IMG/VR virus record: IMGVR_UViG_3300027494_000010
Coordinates: 1 to 34,522 of that record
DNA: 34,522 nucleotides
Source of the DNA: a virus
Strand: one strand, 5' to 3'
In this document: one piece after another, positions 21,984 to 30,301 of the stretch
Numbering within the stretch: position 1 is the first letter of the stretch
Layout of the letters: each line of letters begins with the position of its first letter
Program-made: the position numbers and the translations under genes
The notes under the pieces: model-generated
Seen by the model: the letters and a program-made list of their open reading frames with translations, nothing else
The model's database searches: none
Told to the model about the DNA's origin: nothing

Positions 21984-23406
21984 TGGTCGGGGACAAAATG
22001 AGTTCGGCGCCGGTGATGGCGACCTTGACCGGGTCGGTGCCAGACACCTCGTAGACCCGGTCGCGGATCTTCAGCGTCATCCCCAGCCGCCGCCAGATGG
22101 CCCGCGTGCCAAACGCCCCCATAGCGCCCATCGAGGTCCAGTGTTCGTTCGACCAGGTGTGCCCGGCGTCGTCGGACCAGCGGAGCATTAGCTGCGGGTC
22201 TGACCCCTGCCCGGTTGCCAGCCCCGTGCCTGTCTCGCAGTCCAGTTGCAATGCGTGCTGCGTTGTGCGCTTCAGCGTGTTCTGATCTGCCGGTAACGCC
22301 CGCCACGACCGCAGCCACTTCTGTTCAGCGCCATTGTCGGTAAACACGTCCAAGTCAAAGGCGTACAGGTTGCCGTTGCTGCTGTCGCCCACCACTACCT
22401 CGTTGTTGTACCGCATCTGGCAGTTAGACTGATGCCGGTAGAACTGACCGTTCTCGAACCTGGCACGCTCATGCCAGCCACCGGTCGCCACATCGTACAC
22501 CCATGTCGCGTTGCCCGTCGGGAACGTCAGCACATAGAACGAATGGCCGTCCTGCTGGTAGGTGTAGCCGATGGCATCCGAGATGTTGGCGTAGCTCTGG
22601 ATGGCGTACTCAATCGCGTGCGTACTGATGCGCTGGCCGGTGTAACCGTTCGCCCGGTAGACCATGCCGCCGCCACGGGCGTCTGAGCCCAGCCAGAACA
22701 GCCCGTTGTCCATCTTGGCTACCGAGTACGGCGCCGCGCAGCCTAGCTCGTTGTAGGCGCCCTGAATGCGCGACAGCGGGAACTGCGCCTCGCCGGAGTC
22801 GTACCAGACCTCAACCGAGTTGGTGCCAAACAGCCACGCCTCGCGGTGGTCCACGATCAAAGCCACCAGCCCGTCGGTCGCGCCCTCCGCGCTGGCAAAC
22901 TCCAGCGGGTCAATCGACGTGCCGTCCAGCAGCGAGGTAATCCACACTCGCTGCGAGTTGGGCTCGTTGAAAACGAAGTAGCCGTCCAAGTAACCGACCG
23001 TCACCGCGCCGGGGAAGTCGGGGTCGGAAATCTCGCCAAACGCATTCGTGCTGACGTTGTAGATGTAGCCGCGGGGGTTGCAGGCGATGAACAACTGCGT
23101 GCCGTTGTCGGCCATGCTGACCGGCCTAGTGCCGGACACCGTGCCCAGCAGGGTGGCGTTCCATGCGGCGTCTACGCGGTAGAGGTCGTTGCCGGACACG
23201 ACGTAGCCGTAGCTGCCGAACTGCCACAGCCCGCGCACGGGGCCGGAGCCGACCGAGGCCAGCAGGCGAAGGCCAGGGGCGCGGACAAGGAAGCCAGCGG
23301 ACTTGGCACCCTCGGGGGTGGCTTCGGGGTAGAGGTTGATCATGCGGTTGTCTACCGCATTGATGCTCCGCGCCACATACGCCTGCCCGAGGATGGGGGT
23401 CTTCAT
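21976..23406 (-). CDS. packaged-DNA stabilisation protein, P22 gp10-like
   Basis: A 476-aa protein beginning MKTPILGQAYVARSINAVDN and continuing RMINLYPEATPEGAKS, the hallmark N-terminus of P22 gp10-type tail hub proteins. A long beta-propeller-like body follows, with repeated WYDSGEAQFPLSRIQGA, GLFWLGSDARGGGMVYR and CQMRYNNEVVVGDSS units. In P22, gp10 closes the portal after packaging and forms the tail hub. I chose the ATG at 23406: it overlaps the upstream stop as ATGA and AGGA lies 7 nt upstream; the in-frame ATG at 23427 is inside the upstream gene. Confidence 0.88.
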   Translation of the reverse strand: MKTPILGQAYVARSINAVDNRMINLYPEATPEGAKSAGFLVRAPGLRLLASVGSGPVRGLWQFGSYGYVVSGNDLYRVDAAWNATLLGTVSGTRPVSMADNGTQLFIACNPRGYIYNVSTNAFGEISDPDFPGAVTVGYLDGYFVFNEPNSQRVWITSLLDGTSIDPLEFASAEGATDGLVALIVDHREAWLFGTNSVEVWYDSGEAQFPLSRIQGAYNELGCAAPYSVAKMDNGLFWLGSDARGGGMVYRANGYTGQRISTHAIEYAIQSYANISDAIGYTYQQDGHSFYVLTFPTGNATWVYDVATGGWHERARFENGQFYRHQSNCQMRYNNEVVVGDSSNGNLYAFDLDVFTDNGAEQKWLRSWRALPADQNTLKRTTQHALQLDCETGTGLATGQGSDPQLMLRWSDDAGHTWSNEHWTSMGAMGAFGTRAIWRRLGMTLKIRDRVYEVSGTDPVKVAITGAELILSPTNA

Positions 23407-23648
23407 AAAGAATCCTGATACACCCATTGAGGGCTATCATCAATCCAAATATCTGCTTGAACACAAGACGCTTTTGCTTTTCGGCTAGTGTACAAAACTT
23501 CTACTGGGACCGATTCTATCGGCTCGCTTGGGTAACGCATACTGACAATTTTTACTGCATGACCACGATCTTTAGCAGACTTAATAAAGCCATCCCACAA
23601 GATTGGGTCAGCGGTATAAGTCTTATCGTAGTCAAGCGCGATAAACAT
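23403..23648 (-). CDS. small HAD-like hydrolase (phage moron candidate)
   Basis: An 81-aa protein beginning MFIALDYDKTYTADPILWDG. ALDYDKTYT contains the HAD motif I DxDxT (two Asp), and IWIDDSPQW near the end supplies the motif IV acidic pair, so a minimal HAD phosphatase core without cap is likely. The role is unknown; substrates of such tiny phage HAD proteins are not inferable. It lies between gp4-like and gp10-like tail genes, coupled to both by ATGA overlaps. Base composition is clearly more AT-rich than the flanks, which suggests a later insertion in the structural operon. Confidence 0.8.
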   Translation of the reverse strand: MFIALDYDKTYTADPILWDGFIKSAKDRGHAVKIVSMRYPSEPIESVPVEVLYTSRKAKASCVQADIWIDDSPQWVYQDSL

Positions 23649-24358
23649 CAATAGTTGCCACTAAAGACGTTAAACCGCTGGCGGGTGCCAACGATGCTGT
23701 ACGGCAGCCCCATGATGTCGCCGGGGTTGTTGATGCGCTTCAGGTTGCGTTTGCTGGTCATTGCGATGCGCTTGACCGTCTGCGACGGCTCAACGCCGAA
23801 CTCCGGCGCCAGTTCGCAGGCCAGATTATACCGGAACGCCCGCAGGTAGCCGGGCGGAAAGGCCAGCGTAGTGACCAGCGTCGCCGGCTGAGTGAGTTCT
23901 TCCACCGAAATGAAATGCCACTCCAGCGCCCGTGTCGGCACGGGATAGACGTACATCTCGATGTCGGGATAAGTCATGTTAATCCAGATGATTTGCGGGT
24001 AGGTGCTGGTGACCGTCTTGACCGCAATGCCATCGTACTGCTGCTGGTTAATCATCTTGATGCCGAACGAGATGCCGGTGGTGGCATCGCGGAAGTACGT
24101 TGAGTCATCAAGCTGGATGGGCCGGTTGCCGACGAAGTTGCCGGTAGGGCCTAACGTGCGGCTGATTTGACCAGCAGGCCAAGTGAACACCTGGTCTTGC
24201 GTGGAGAAGATGCTGAGGCGCTCAGTGTTCCATGAGTCGATCATCTGATTCAGCGCAGTGAGCGCGTCAGATGCAGTCGCGGCTGACGGCACTTCGCCTT
24301 CAGCTAACTGACCAATCAGCCGCAAGGCCCCATTGATTTGTTCGCCTGCGGTTGACAC
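23648..24358 (-). CDS. tail accessory factor, P22 gp4-like
   Basis: A 236-aa protein. AGEQINGALRLIGQLAEGEV near the start, ALTALNQMIDSWNTERLSIF, and a C-terminal FPPGYLRAFRYNLACELAPE with SKRNLKRINNP are the expected pattern of gp4-type head-completion proteins, which bind the portal and join it to the gp10 hub. Length is normal for the family. The order gp4-like then gp10-like along the transcript matches P22. No peptidoglycan-hydrolase motif is apparent by eye, although P22 gp4 has such activity. Confidence 0.86.
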   Translation of the reverse strand: MSTAGEQINGALRLIGQLAEGEVPSAATASDALTALNQMIDSWNTERLSIFSTQDQVFTWPAGQISRTLGPTGNFVGNRPIQLDDSTYFRDATTGISFGIKMINQQQYDGIAVKTVTSTYPQIIWINMTYPDIEMYVYPVPTRALEWHFISVEELTQPATLVTTLAFPPGYLRAFRYNLACELAPEFGVEPSQTVKRIAMTSKRNLKRINNPGDIMGLPYSIVGTRQRFNVFSGNY

Positions 24359-24369
24359 TAATCAGCCTC

Positions 24370-24534
24370 CTAGCAGCGGGCGACAGCCCCTTGAATGCGT
24401 CGGCGCTTAGGCGCCAGTTCGTTCACCACCTGCTCAGGTCCACGCACCCATCCTTCGCGCGCATCCGCCTCGGCTTCTGCCTCGGAGATGGCTATCTTGG
24501 TGCCGTGTACCGGGTGGTAGAGCTTGATTACCAT
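24370..24534 (-). CDS. small conserved structural-operon protein, 54 aa
   Basis: The product starts MVIKLYHPVHGTKIAISEAE and continues with AEADAREGWVRGPEQVVNEL. Short proteins of the form 'MVxMYHPxHG...A...E...GW' occur between coat and tail-accessory genes of many P22-like podoviruses; their role is not known. The frame is open farther upstream, but that would cross the stop region of the preceding gene. No strong Shine-Dalgarno is visible. Confidence 0.65.
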   Translation of the reverse strand: MVIKLYHPVHGTKIAISEAEAEADAREGWVRGPEQVVNELAPKRRRIQGAVARC

Positions 24535-24574
24535 AAGGTCAGGGGGCGGTTGCCCGCCCCCGTTCCTAACTGCA

Positions 24575-24964
24575 TCAAGCCAGGCGGTACAGCGACCAAG
24601 CGCCGTCGCCCGTTTTGCGGGCGCGGAACCGACCGGACGTGTTGGTCGCGGCGGTAGCCAGACCAACCAGCGTCCAACCCGTACCGGCGGCAACAGTCGC
24701 CGTGGTGCCGGCGGTGTTGACCAGCGAGAAATCAAACCCGCTGTCCACCTTCGCGTTGATCAGAGTGGCCTCAAGCACCGCAACAGTCGGCAGCGTCTGA
24801 GTGCCCGGCGTGCCGCTGGCGACAATCAGGCCGGTCAGCAACTGCGCCGCAGTCAGCGTACCAGCGGCGGAAACCGCCGCCGGCGCGCCCTGAAGGACCA
24901 GCTGGACTTCGTTGACGTTACCGTCAGTGACCTGATACCCGTTTCCAGTAGAAGGAAATGCCAT
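24575..24964 (-). CDS. beta-rich head protein, possible decoration protein
   Basis: A 129-aa protein, MAFPSTGNGYQVTDGNVNEV, rich in Ala, Thr, Gly and Val, with alternating beta segments and a basic C-terminal third (NTSGRFRARKTGDGAWSLYR). It lies directly after the coat gene, has a strong AAGGAG in front of its ATG, and is expected to be expressed at a high level. These traits suit a capsid decoration or head-stabilising protein. No specific homology can be proven by eye. Confidence 0.65.
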   Translation of the reverse strand: MAFPSTGNGYQVTDGNVNEVQLVLQGAPAAVSAAGTLTAAQLLTGLIVASGTPGTQTLPTVAVLEATLINAKVDSGFDFSLVNTAGTTATVAAGTGWTLVGLATAATNTSGRFRARKTGDGAWSLYRLA

Positions 24965-24976
24965 GATGTTTTCTCC

Positions 24977-26191
24977 TTAACCCCAGATGCGGCAGGCCAT
25001 CGGCGCCCGGATGACTGAGTAGCCATACAGAACGTCTACGCGGCAAGGCATACGGTCGTTGTTGATGTCGTACTGACGGACGATACGCAGGCTGATGCCG
25101 TTATGCACCTGCCGGGAGGCCATATCGACGCCCTGCGGGAGCAGAAGGTCGGCGGTAGCCAGCGAGATTGCGTCCTTGTGGTACACCAGGTTCTGCGGGT
25201 ACTGGGTCGAAGCCGCACCGACGAAGGTGATGGCCGCGTTGTCCGCAGGGAACGAATCCACCGTCGCCAGCGCGTTGCTGCTGGTGTAGATGGGCGGCGA
25301 GATAGCCACGCTCGTCCAAGCGCCGGCAGCGGCAGTGGCGGTCGCGGTGACCGTGAACTGCTGAAGCGAGCCAGTGGACTGACGGGTCTGCGGGTTGACC
25401 GAGTAGACGTTCGCGATGGTGAACACGTCGCCAACCGCAATCGTCGCCGAGCCGGTGCCGCCATCAAGGTTGATGGTGCTGGCGCCCTGGGTGCTGATCG
25501 CGCCGTTCACCAGAATGGTGTCGGTCGTGGACCGCGAACCAGTGGTGTGCTGGACGATGGACTGAGACATGTTGACCTCGTCCAGACCCAGAATACCTTC
25601 GCCCATCATGCCGTTCTTGAACTGGCGGCTGATGGTGCCGGTCGGGTTGAAGAGGCCCTTCATGCCTTCAACCAGCGCAGCGTTAGCCGCCGGGTTGACG
25701 GTGGCGTAGCGCGGCGACATCGGCGCGGCGTACTCGTTCAGCTTCTGCTGGCCCTGCAACAGCACCAGCGAGGTCGCCGGGGTGGTGCCGGGGGTGCCGA
25801 CAGAGCTGTAAATGCTCTTGTAGGCGTTCGCCACGTCGGCGTCCACGCTGGCAGCCAACTGGCTGATACGCGGCTTCAGCACGCGCTCGGCGAAGTCGTC
25901 AAGCTGCATGGTCAGTTCGGCCGAGGTGAAGTTGATGCCGATGTGCTTCTGGCTGGTGACGGCGAGCGTGGTGTACTGCTCGTTGTCGTCCTGCACCTGA
26001 AGGGCGGCACCGTCGGTCACCAGAGCGCGGTCCGGCAGACGGATGCGGAGGGTGGAGCCGATTTTGGCTCCTTCAACCGCGAAGGAATCGTCGTACTGAC
26101 GGTTCACGTTGCGGGAAATCACCAGGTTGTTCTCGAGGATTTCGAGAGACTTCCGAGTGATCATATCAATCGTAAGCAATGAGTTAGCCAT
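24977..26191 (-). CDS. major capsid protein, P22 coat-like (gp5)
   Basis: A 404-aa coat protein. The N-terminus LTIDMITRKSLEILENNLVI, SRNVNRQYDDSFAVEGAKIG and LRIRLPDRA is the P22-type coat signature; later FTSAELTMQLDDFAERVLKP and the terminal YSVIRAPMACRIWG also fit. It forms the icosahedral HK97-fold shell, assembled on the scaffold encoded just upstream. AGGAG precedes the ATG and overlaps the scaffold-coat gap. One of the firmest identifications in the window and the basis for classing this phage as P22-like. Confidence 0.95.
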   Translation of the reverse strand: MANSLLTIDMITRKSLEILENNLVISRNVNRQYDDSFAVEGAKIGSTLRIRLPDRALVTDGAALQVQDDNEQYTTLAVTSQKHIGINFTSAELTMQLDDFAERVLKPRISQLAASVDADVANAYKSIYSSVGTPGTTPATSLVLLQGQQKLNEYAAPMSPRYATVNPAANAALVEGMKGLFNPTGTISRQFKNGMMGEGILGLDEVNMSQSIVQHTTGSRSTTDTILVNGAISTQGASTINLDGGTGSATIAVGDVFTIANVYSVNPQTRQSTGSLQQFTVTATATAAAGAWTSVAISPPIYTSSNALATVDSFPADNAAITFVGAASTQYPQNLVYHKDAISLATADLLLPQGVDMASRQVHNGISLRIVRQYDINNDRMPCRVDVLYGYSVIRAPMACRIWG

Positions 26192-26203
26192 GATGGGCTC
26201 CTG

Positions 26204-26956
26204 TTAGCGTTGTGCCTCCAGCTTCCGAATCTGCCGTAGCCGCTCTGCCTCAATCCACTGGCTGGTCGTCATGCTCTTGATAGAGCGCGGATCAGTCGTG
26301 TCCAAAACAGGTGCGCTCGCACTGCGCGGCTTGTTCGGCGAAATCGGTTCCGGGGCGTTGGACACCTTTTTCGTCATCGGCTCGGTGGTCAATTTGACCT
26401 CCAGCCGCCCAATCTCTTTGGCCTGCAAGTACGGCGACAGTCGGGAAATGCGGTCGGCTTCCTTGGGGTTCGCCCCCAGATAGTAGGCCAAATCCGGCCC
26501 AATATCGGACGCCTGAATCGTTTCCGCCATCACGTTCGTAATCGGAAGGTTCGGGTTGTACGCGACCTGTTCAAAGTCATCGTACTTGGCCCTGGCCTCT
26601 TCTTCACGGTCGTGATAGGCGTCAAGCAATTCCGCTTGTCTGGCGCTTTGCTCCCGCTGCTGGATCAGTTGTTCCGCCTTGCGGGCGGCTAGCGCGTCGG
26701 CGTATGCCTCAACGCTTTCAAACTGATCTGCCGGCGGTAGCTCACCAACAGGCTTTACAACCTGCTGTTGCTGCTGCCGCTCCCACTTACGCTGTTCTCT
26801 CGCAAGCCGCTTGCTGACAATCGCGTCCAGTTCCTCCTGTGTGAAGGTCTTGGGCGCAGACTCAGCCTCAACTTCCGGCGCTGAAACATCGGGTTCAGGT
26901 GCTGCCGTCGCTACCTGTTCCGGCGCGGGTGTGTCCGCTAACAGTTCATCTGACAT
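26204..26956 (-). CDS. capsid scaffolding protein
   Basis: A 250-aa protein starting MSDELLADTPAPEQVATAAP. The N-terminal third is acidic and Ala/Pro/Glu-rich, followed by AIVSKRLAREQRKWERQQQQ, a long charged coiled-coil-like middle (REQSARQAELLDAYHDREEE) and a basic C-terminal part (SQWIEAERLRQIRKLEAQR). This composition and position directly before the coat gene are characteristic of P22-type scaffolds; the basic helix at the end would bind the coat. The start at 26956 has GGAG 6 nt upstream; the frame is open to a TTG at 26968. Confidence 0.85.
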   Translation of the reverse strand: MSDELLADTPAPEQVATAAPEPDVSAPEVEAESAPKTFTQEELDAIVSKRLAREQRKWERQQQQQVVKPVGELPPADQFESVEAYADALAARKAEQLIQQREQSARQAELLDAYHDREEEARAKYDDFEQVAYNPNLPITNVMAETIQASDIGPDLAYYLGANPKEADRISRLSPYLQAKEIGRLEVKLTTEPMTKKVSNAPEPISPNKPRSASAPVLDTTDPRSIKSMTTSQWIEAERLRQIRKLEAQR

Positions 26957-26997
26957 CTTTGGCTCCAAAAAGCCCCCGGTGAACCTCGCCGGTACGG

Positions 26998-27111
26998 TTA
27001 GACGCTAAGCGCCGCAACCTTATCTTGGAACGCTTTGACCCTCGCGTCAAGCGCGGCCAAAACTTTTGCCGCCTCGTCGCGCATTCTGCTCGCGTCTTCC
27101 ACAGCGGACAT
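26998..27111 (-). CDS. 37-aa helical protein
   Basis: MSAVEDASRMRDEAAKVLAA followed by LDARVKAFQDKVAALSV, a single amphipathic alpha-helix. It lies in the 285-bp gap between scaffold and the 27242 gene, on the coding strand, and ends 42 nt before the scaffold start. No family is recognised. The helical coiled-coil pattern could mean a small scaffold or tail-assembly partner. No clear Shine-Dalgarno (only cgcc before the ATG), so I rate it below its neighbour. Confidence 0.45.
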   Translation of the reverse strand: MSAVEDASRMRDEAAKVLAALDARVKAFQDKVAALSV

Positions 27112-27117
27112 GGCGCC

Positions 27118-27234
27118 CTAGCGCACTTCTAGCTCGTCTCGAAGCGCCGCAAGCCGGGCCAAGTCTTGAGGAAGCTGCTTGGTAAAGTAGGTGAGGTAAT
27201 CCACGCCGCTGGTGGTGTCGTTGCTGATAATCAT
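27118..27234 (-). CDS. 38-aa hypothetical protein
   Basis: MIISNDTTSGVDYLTYFTKQ then LPQDLARLAALRDELEVR: a short polar N-terminus and one amphipathic C-terminal helix. It starts 7 nt after the stop of the upstream 101-aa gene, with GAGG around 7-11 nt before the ATG, and ends 6 nt before the 37-aa gene. The tight packing with no competing frame supports translation. Together with the neighbouring 37-aa frame it looks like two split helical peptides; whether they once formed one protein is unknown. Confidence 0.5.
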   Translation of the reverse strand: MIISNDTTSGVDYLTYFTKQLPQDLARLAALRDELEVR

Positions 27235-27241
27235 GGCGACC

Positions 27242-27547
27242 TCAAGCGTAATAGGTGATGTTGAGCTTGGCGCTGGCGGCCTGCTCAATGAATTGGATTT
27301 TGGTCAGGTCGCCGTCGTATTGCAACGTAACGCCAGCAGCCAGCGGCATACCGACAGCAGCCGTAGGTGCTACGCCGTCATCCCGCCAGCGCACGCCCTG
27401 CGTTTCCGGCGTGATCAAAGCCATCGTGGGGCGGCAGCTAAGCCCATTGAGGTCTTTATTTGGAACCGTGAGCCCAACCGCCGCAGACAGCGTGGTGATC
27501 TGCTGATAGCCCAGGCGGGTGGTGATGGATTTCAAGGTCAAAGCCAT
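27242..27547 (-). CDS. conserved phage structural-operon protein, 101 aa
   Basis: The protein starts MALTLKSITTRLGYQQITTL. Its C-terminal half (GVRWRDDGVAPTAAVGMPLA, IQFIEQAASAKLNITYYA) matches a small beta-sandwich protein type repeated in many phage head operons, sometimes of decoration or collar character. AAGGAG overlaps the stop of the preceding 30-aa frame and lies 8 nt before the ATG. It sits between the portal-side helical gene and the scaffold. The product is likely a virion protein; the exact location is unknown. Confidence 0.7.
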   Translation of the reverse strand: MALTLKSITTRLGYQQITTLSAAVGLTVPNKDLNGLSCRPTMALITPETQGVRWRDDGVAPTAAVGMPLAAGVTLQYDGDLTKIQFIEQAASAKLNITYYA

Positions 27548-27559
27548 AACACGGCTCCT

Positions 27560-27652
27560 TTACGCAATTTGCAGTAGTTTGGTGAGCGTTTCTTCTGTGG
27601 TCGATAGCTCTTGGTCGATCCGCGACGTTTGGTCAGCGTCGCCAAGACGCAC
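27560..27652 (-). CDS. possible 30-aa peptide, GTG start
   Basis: In the gap 27548-27668 the coding strand has an open frame read from GTG as MRLGDADQTSRIDQELSTTE and ETLTKLLQIA, one amphipathic helix. The stop TAA overlaps the AAGGAG used by the next gene, a coupling arrangement. Against it: no Shine-Dalgarno is visible before the GTG. Low-confidence gene call. Confidence 0.35.
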   Translation of the reverse strand: MRLGDADQTSRIDQELSTTEETLTKLLQIA

Positions 27653-27668
27653 CGCTGATTTGCATGGA

Positions 27669-28031
27669 TTAGCTCAAAAACTTCAGTTTGTAGAGCGTGG
27701 ACAGGTACAATTCGACAATCCCGTCGATCAGATTCTGCAACGGCGTGTCTTTGCGGTCGCAGACTTCGTACCGCATGGCCTCAATGGCTTCAACCTGATC
27801 CTGCAAAAACTCCACCACGTTGCTGGTCTTCTTGGCCGATTGTAGCGAGATAGGGCCAATCAGGCCATGCCTGCCCTGGTACGCCTCGGCGAACCCGTCC
27901 GCGAGGTCAATAATGCCCTCGTAGAACTCCTGCAACGCCTTGTGCTTGGCGTAGCTGCGTGTATTTAGGTGAACGCTATGCGTCACATCCCGCGCCAGAA
28001 AGAACAGCCCTACGAACTCGGCGCACTTCAT
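27669..28031 (-). CDS. helical phage protein, DUF5856-like
   Basis: A 120-aa all-helical protein: FVGLFFLARDVTHSVHLNTR, YAKHKALQEFYEGIIDLADG, FAEAYQGRHGLIGP. The pattern of an H-x2-HLNTRSYAKHKAL helix followed by FYEGIIDLADGFAEAYQG is that of a ferritin-like or Dps-like four-helix family annotated as DUF5856 in several phages. The His/Glu/Asp placement (H17, H21, H29, E35, D42, E49) could bind metal, which I infer and cannot prove. The start overlaps the portal stop (ATGA), so it is in the head operon. A role in protecting DNA or in head assembly is open. Confidence 0.68.
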   Translation of the reverse strand: MKCAEFVGLFFLARDVTHSVHLNTRSYAKHKALQEFYEGIIDLADGFAEAYQGRHGLIGPISLQSAKKTSNVVEFLQDQVEAIEAMRYEVCDRKDTPLQNLIDGIVELYLSTLYKLKFLS

Positions 28032-30184
28032 TGCATTGGCTCCTGCTGCATCATTTCTGGTGGCATTTCACCCATCATTTCCTGCGGCGGCATCTCGGGC
28101 ATCCCGCCGCCCTGCGTCATCAGGTCGCCCGACTCCATCATGCCGTGGATGGTGCCCAGCACCACGTCTTGCACTTGGTCTGGGGTCATGCCGGCCATCG
28201 TGGCGCTGATCCGCTTCGTCTCCGCATCGTACGCCTTAATCTTCAGTTCCTGCGCTTCCATCGACTGCGCCACGCTCTGAAGCATCTGGTGCATCTGCTC
28301 CATTTCCTGACCCATCGCCTGCATCTGCTGCTCGGCCTGCATCAGCGCCGGCGTCTTGTCGTCGTCTTCCAGCAGTTTAGGATCAATCGTCTTGGAGAAC
28401 CGCTTCGCCATCTCCTGCGCGCCCGGCCAATCCATGTTCTTGATGAACAAGTCGCCAGCCACCGCCCATAGCTGCGGGTTGCCTTGCAGAATCTGACTCA
28501 TCGCGTCCATCGCTTCCTGACGCTTGGTCATGTAGCTCGGACCCGTGGTCACGCACACGTCATAACGGCCGACACCGGGGTTGTAAATCTTCTCAATGAC
28601 GTTGCCCATGTCGTCTTCAACCTTCCGCACCGGCATCGGCTGCGTAGGATCAATCTTCGCCATCTTCGTGTCGCCGTCCATCCCGATAATCCGCGCAATT
28701 CGCTGCGTATCGTAGATTTTCGGTATCAGGTCCACGATCTGACGGGTGCAGTACCGAATAGCACGCGCCAGGTTGTCCACATAGTGGTACGTCCCCGTGT
28801 CGCCCTGCTTCTCCCGCGCCAGAATGGCCTTGCCCGACCGCTCGTTGCTGGTCGCGCCAAGGCTTGAGTCATACTGCCCAGTGGTTGATTTAATGTCGTC
28901 GGAGGCGCCCATCTTGGCCTGAATCAGCCCAGTCTGCGCCATCGGCGGCAACGCACGCTGCGGCAGCGGCAAAACCGACCCCTGACCGTCCGTTACGTCG
29001 GGATTGACCTCCAAATACGGCCAATTGGTCGTGTTTGCGGTCTTCCACTGCTGTTCGTAGCCCTCAAACTGCCCGCCGTAGCCAATAAATGGCGCTTTTG
29101 GCGCCAGCGCGAGCATTTCGGCTTCCTGACTGACCCAGTAGTTGTACATCCGCTGGGCATCTTTGGCGTTTCGGACGATGCCGGACAGAAAAACCCGCCC
29201 ATCGACCTCAAATTCGTTGCCGACAACCCGAATTACCGGAATCCACTTGCCCGCCCAGTCCCGTTCCTCCAGCACTTCAAACCCATTGATGCGACACCAC
29301 TTGATTTTGCGGCGCTGCACCTTGCGGGTCTTGATGGGACGGTAGCCCATGGCCTTAATCTGGGCCATTTCGGGCGCGTCATCGTACAAAACGATGTTGC
29401 CGGGGAACATGAGCAGGGTGGCCGGCTCGTAGTCGGCGTAGAAGTACTCGGCGATGCGGACGGTGTCTTCGTTGATCCACTGACTCAGCGACTGGTCGCC
29501 CACGCCCTGCTGCTCAATGCTCGACAACGGTCTAGCGTCAGGATATTGACGCTCAAATTCTTCCTTCAGCAGGTCTTCTGTGATGAAGCACCACTCGGCG
29601 TCGGCGCCGCAGGGGTCTTGAATGGTCGGGTCCATGTAGACCGAGAAGGAATTGCGGACGCGCCCAATGCGGATGTCCTGATCAAACGACTCATCGTCGC
29701 AATACTCAGTCAGAATCCGCAGGTACCCCTCGCCGTAGGTCACCTGGTTCTCGCAAGCCGTGTCATACGCCACATCGGCGTCGCTGATGTACTCGATATG
29801 ACGGACCATCCCGTCAAATATCTCCGCAACCTCAACGTCCGCCTTGTCATCCGCCGGGATGACCTTGCCCGACGGCCGGTTCTGGCGCTGGTCGTTCGTG
29901 ACCTGCTTGATGTGCTGCGGCAGCTTGTTGATGGTCAGGCACGGCCGCGCGTTGATGGTCTGGCCCTGCACCGACCCGCGAGTCGCCAGCACGTCCGCCG
30001 GCCACTGCCACTGGTTGTCGGGCGACCCTGCGGAGAACCGCAGGTCATCCAGCTCATCCTCACGCGACTCCGAATAGGCCGCCACCGCCAAGGTCATGCG
30101 ATGGCGGGCCTGCGACAGCAGGTCGGACTTCGCCGTCCCGCCGTTTGCTACCGATAGGACGGCGTCTTTACTTCTTGGCGCCAC
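28028..30184 (-). CDS. portal protein, P22-type
   Basis: A 718-aa portal protein, the size of P22-type portals. The N-terminal half contains LTINKLPQHIKQVTNDQRQN, NRPSGKVIPADDKADVEVAE and DACENQVTYGEGYLRILTEY-like segments found in this family; SGKAILAREKQGDTGTYHYV is a strong portal motif. The C-terminal 150 residues are a Met/Gln-rich helical barrel (MQAEQQMQAMGQEMEQMHQM), like the P22 portal barrel. It forms the dodecameric gate for packaging and ejection. The GTG start at 30184 overlaps the small upstream gene by 17 nt. Confidence 0.93.
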   Translation of the reverse strand: MAPRSKDAVLSVANGGTAKSDLLSQARHRMTLAVAAYSESREDELDDLRFSAGSPDNQWQWPADVLATRGSVQGQTINARPCLTINKLPQHIKQVTNDQRQNRPSGKVIPADDKADVEVAEIFDGMVRHIEYISDADVAYDTACENQVTYGEGYLRILTEYCDDESFDQDIRIGRVRNSFSVYMDPTIQDPCGADAEWCFITEDLLKEEFERQYPDARPLSSIEQQGVGDQSLSQWINEDTVRIAEYFYADYEPATLLMFPGNIVLYDDAPEMAQIKAMGYRPIKTRKVQRRKIKWCRINGFEVLEERDWAGKWIPVIRVVGNEFEVDGRVFLSGIVRNAKDAQRMYNYWVSQEAEMLALAPKAPFIGYGGQFEGYEQQWKTANTTNWPYLEVNPDVTDGQGSVLPLPQRALPPMAQTGLIQAKMGASDDIKSTTGQYDSSLGATSNERSGKAILAREKQGDTGTYHYVDNLARAIRYCTRQIVDLIPKIYDTQRIARIIGMDGDTKMAKIDPTQPMPVRKVEDDMGNVIEKIYNPGVGRYDVCVTTGPSYMTKRQEAMDAMSQILQGNPQLWAVAGDLFIKNMDWPGAQEMAKRFSKTIDPKLLEDDDKTPALMQAEQQMQAMGQEMEQMHQMLQSVAQSMEAQELKIKAYDAETKRISATMAGMTPDQVQDVVLGTIHGMMESGDLMTQGGGMPEMPPQEMMGEMPPEMMQQEPMQ

Positions 30185-30296
30185 GCTTCACCGCGTAGGC
30201 AATCGCCACCGCCTGTTTCGGAGGCTTGCCAGCCTTCACTTCGGCCTTCACGTTGGCCCGAAACGCCTCTTTGCTGCCCGATTTCTTGAGCGGCAT
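30168..30296 (-). CDS. 42-aa conserved basic phage protein
   Basis: The peptide begins MPLKKSGSKEAFRANVKAEV and ends KAGKPPKQAVAIAYAVKRGAKK. This 'MPLxxSGSxxAFxxNVxxExxAGKPxKQAVAIAYxxKR' type is a recognisable small basic protein family of phage genomes, of unknown function. The high Lys/Arg content suggests nucleic-acid contact. It overlaps the portal gene start by 17 nt and lies 5 nt after the 137-aa gene. It is short enough to escape standard ORF detection. Confidence 0.78.
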   Translation of the reverse strand: MPLKKSGSKEAFRANVKAEVKAGKPPKQAVAIAYAVKRGAKK

Positions 30297-30301
30297 AGCG
30301 G

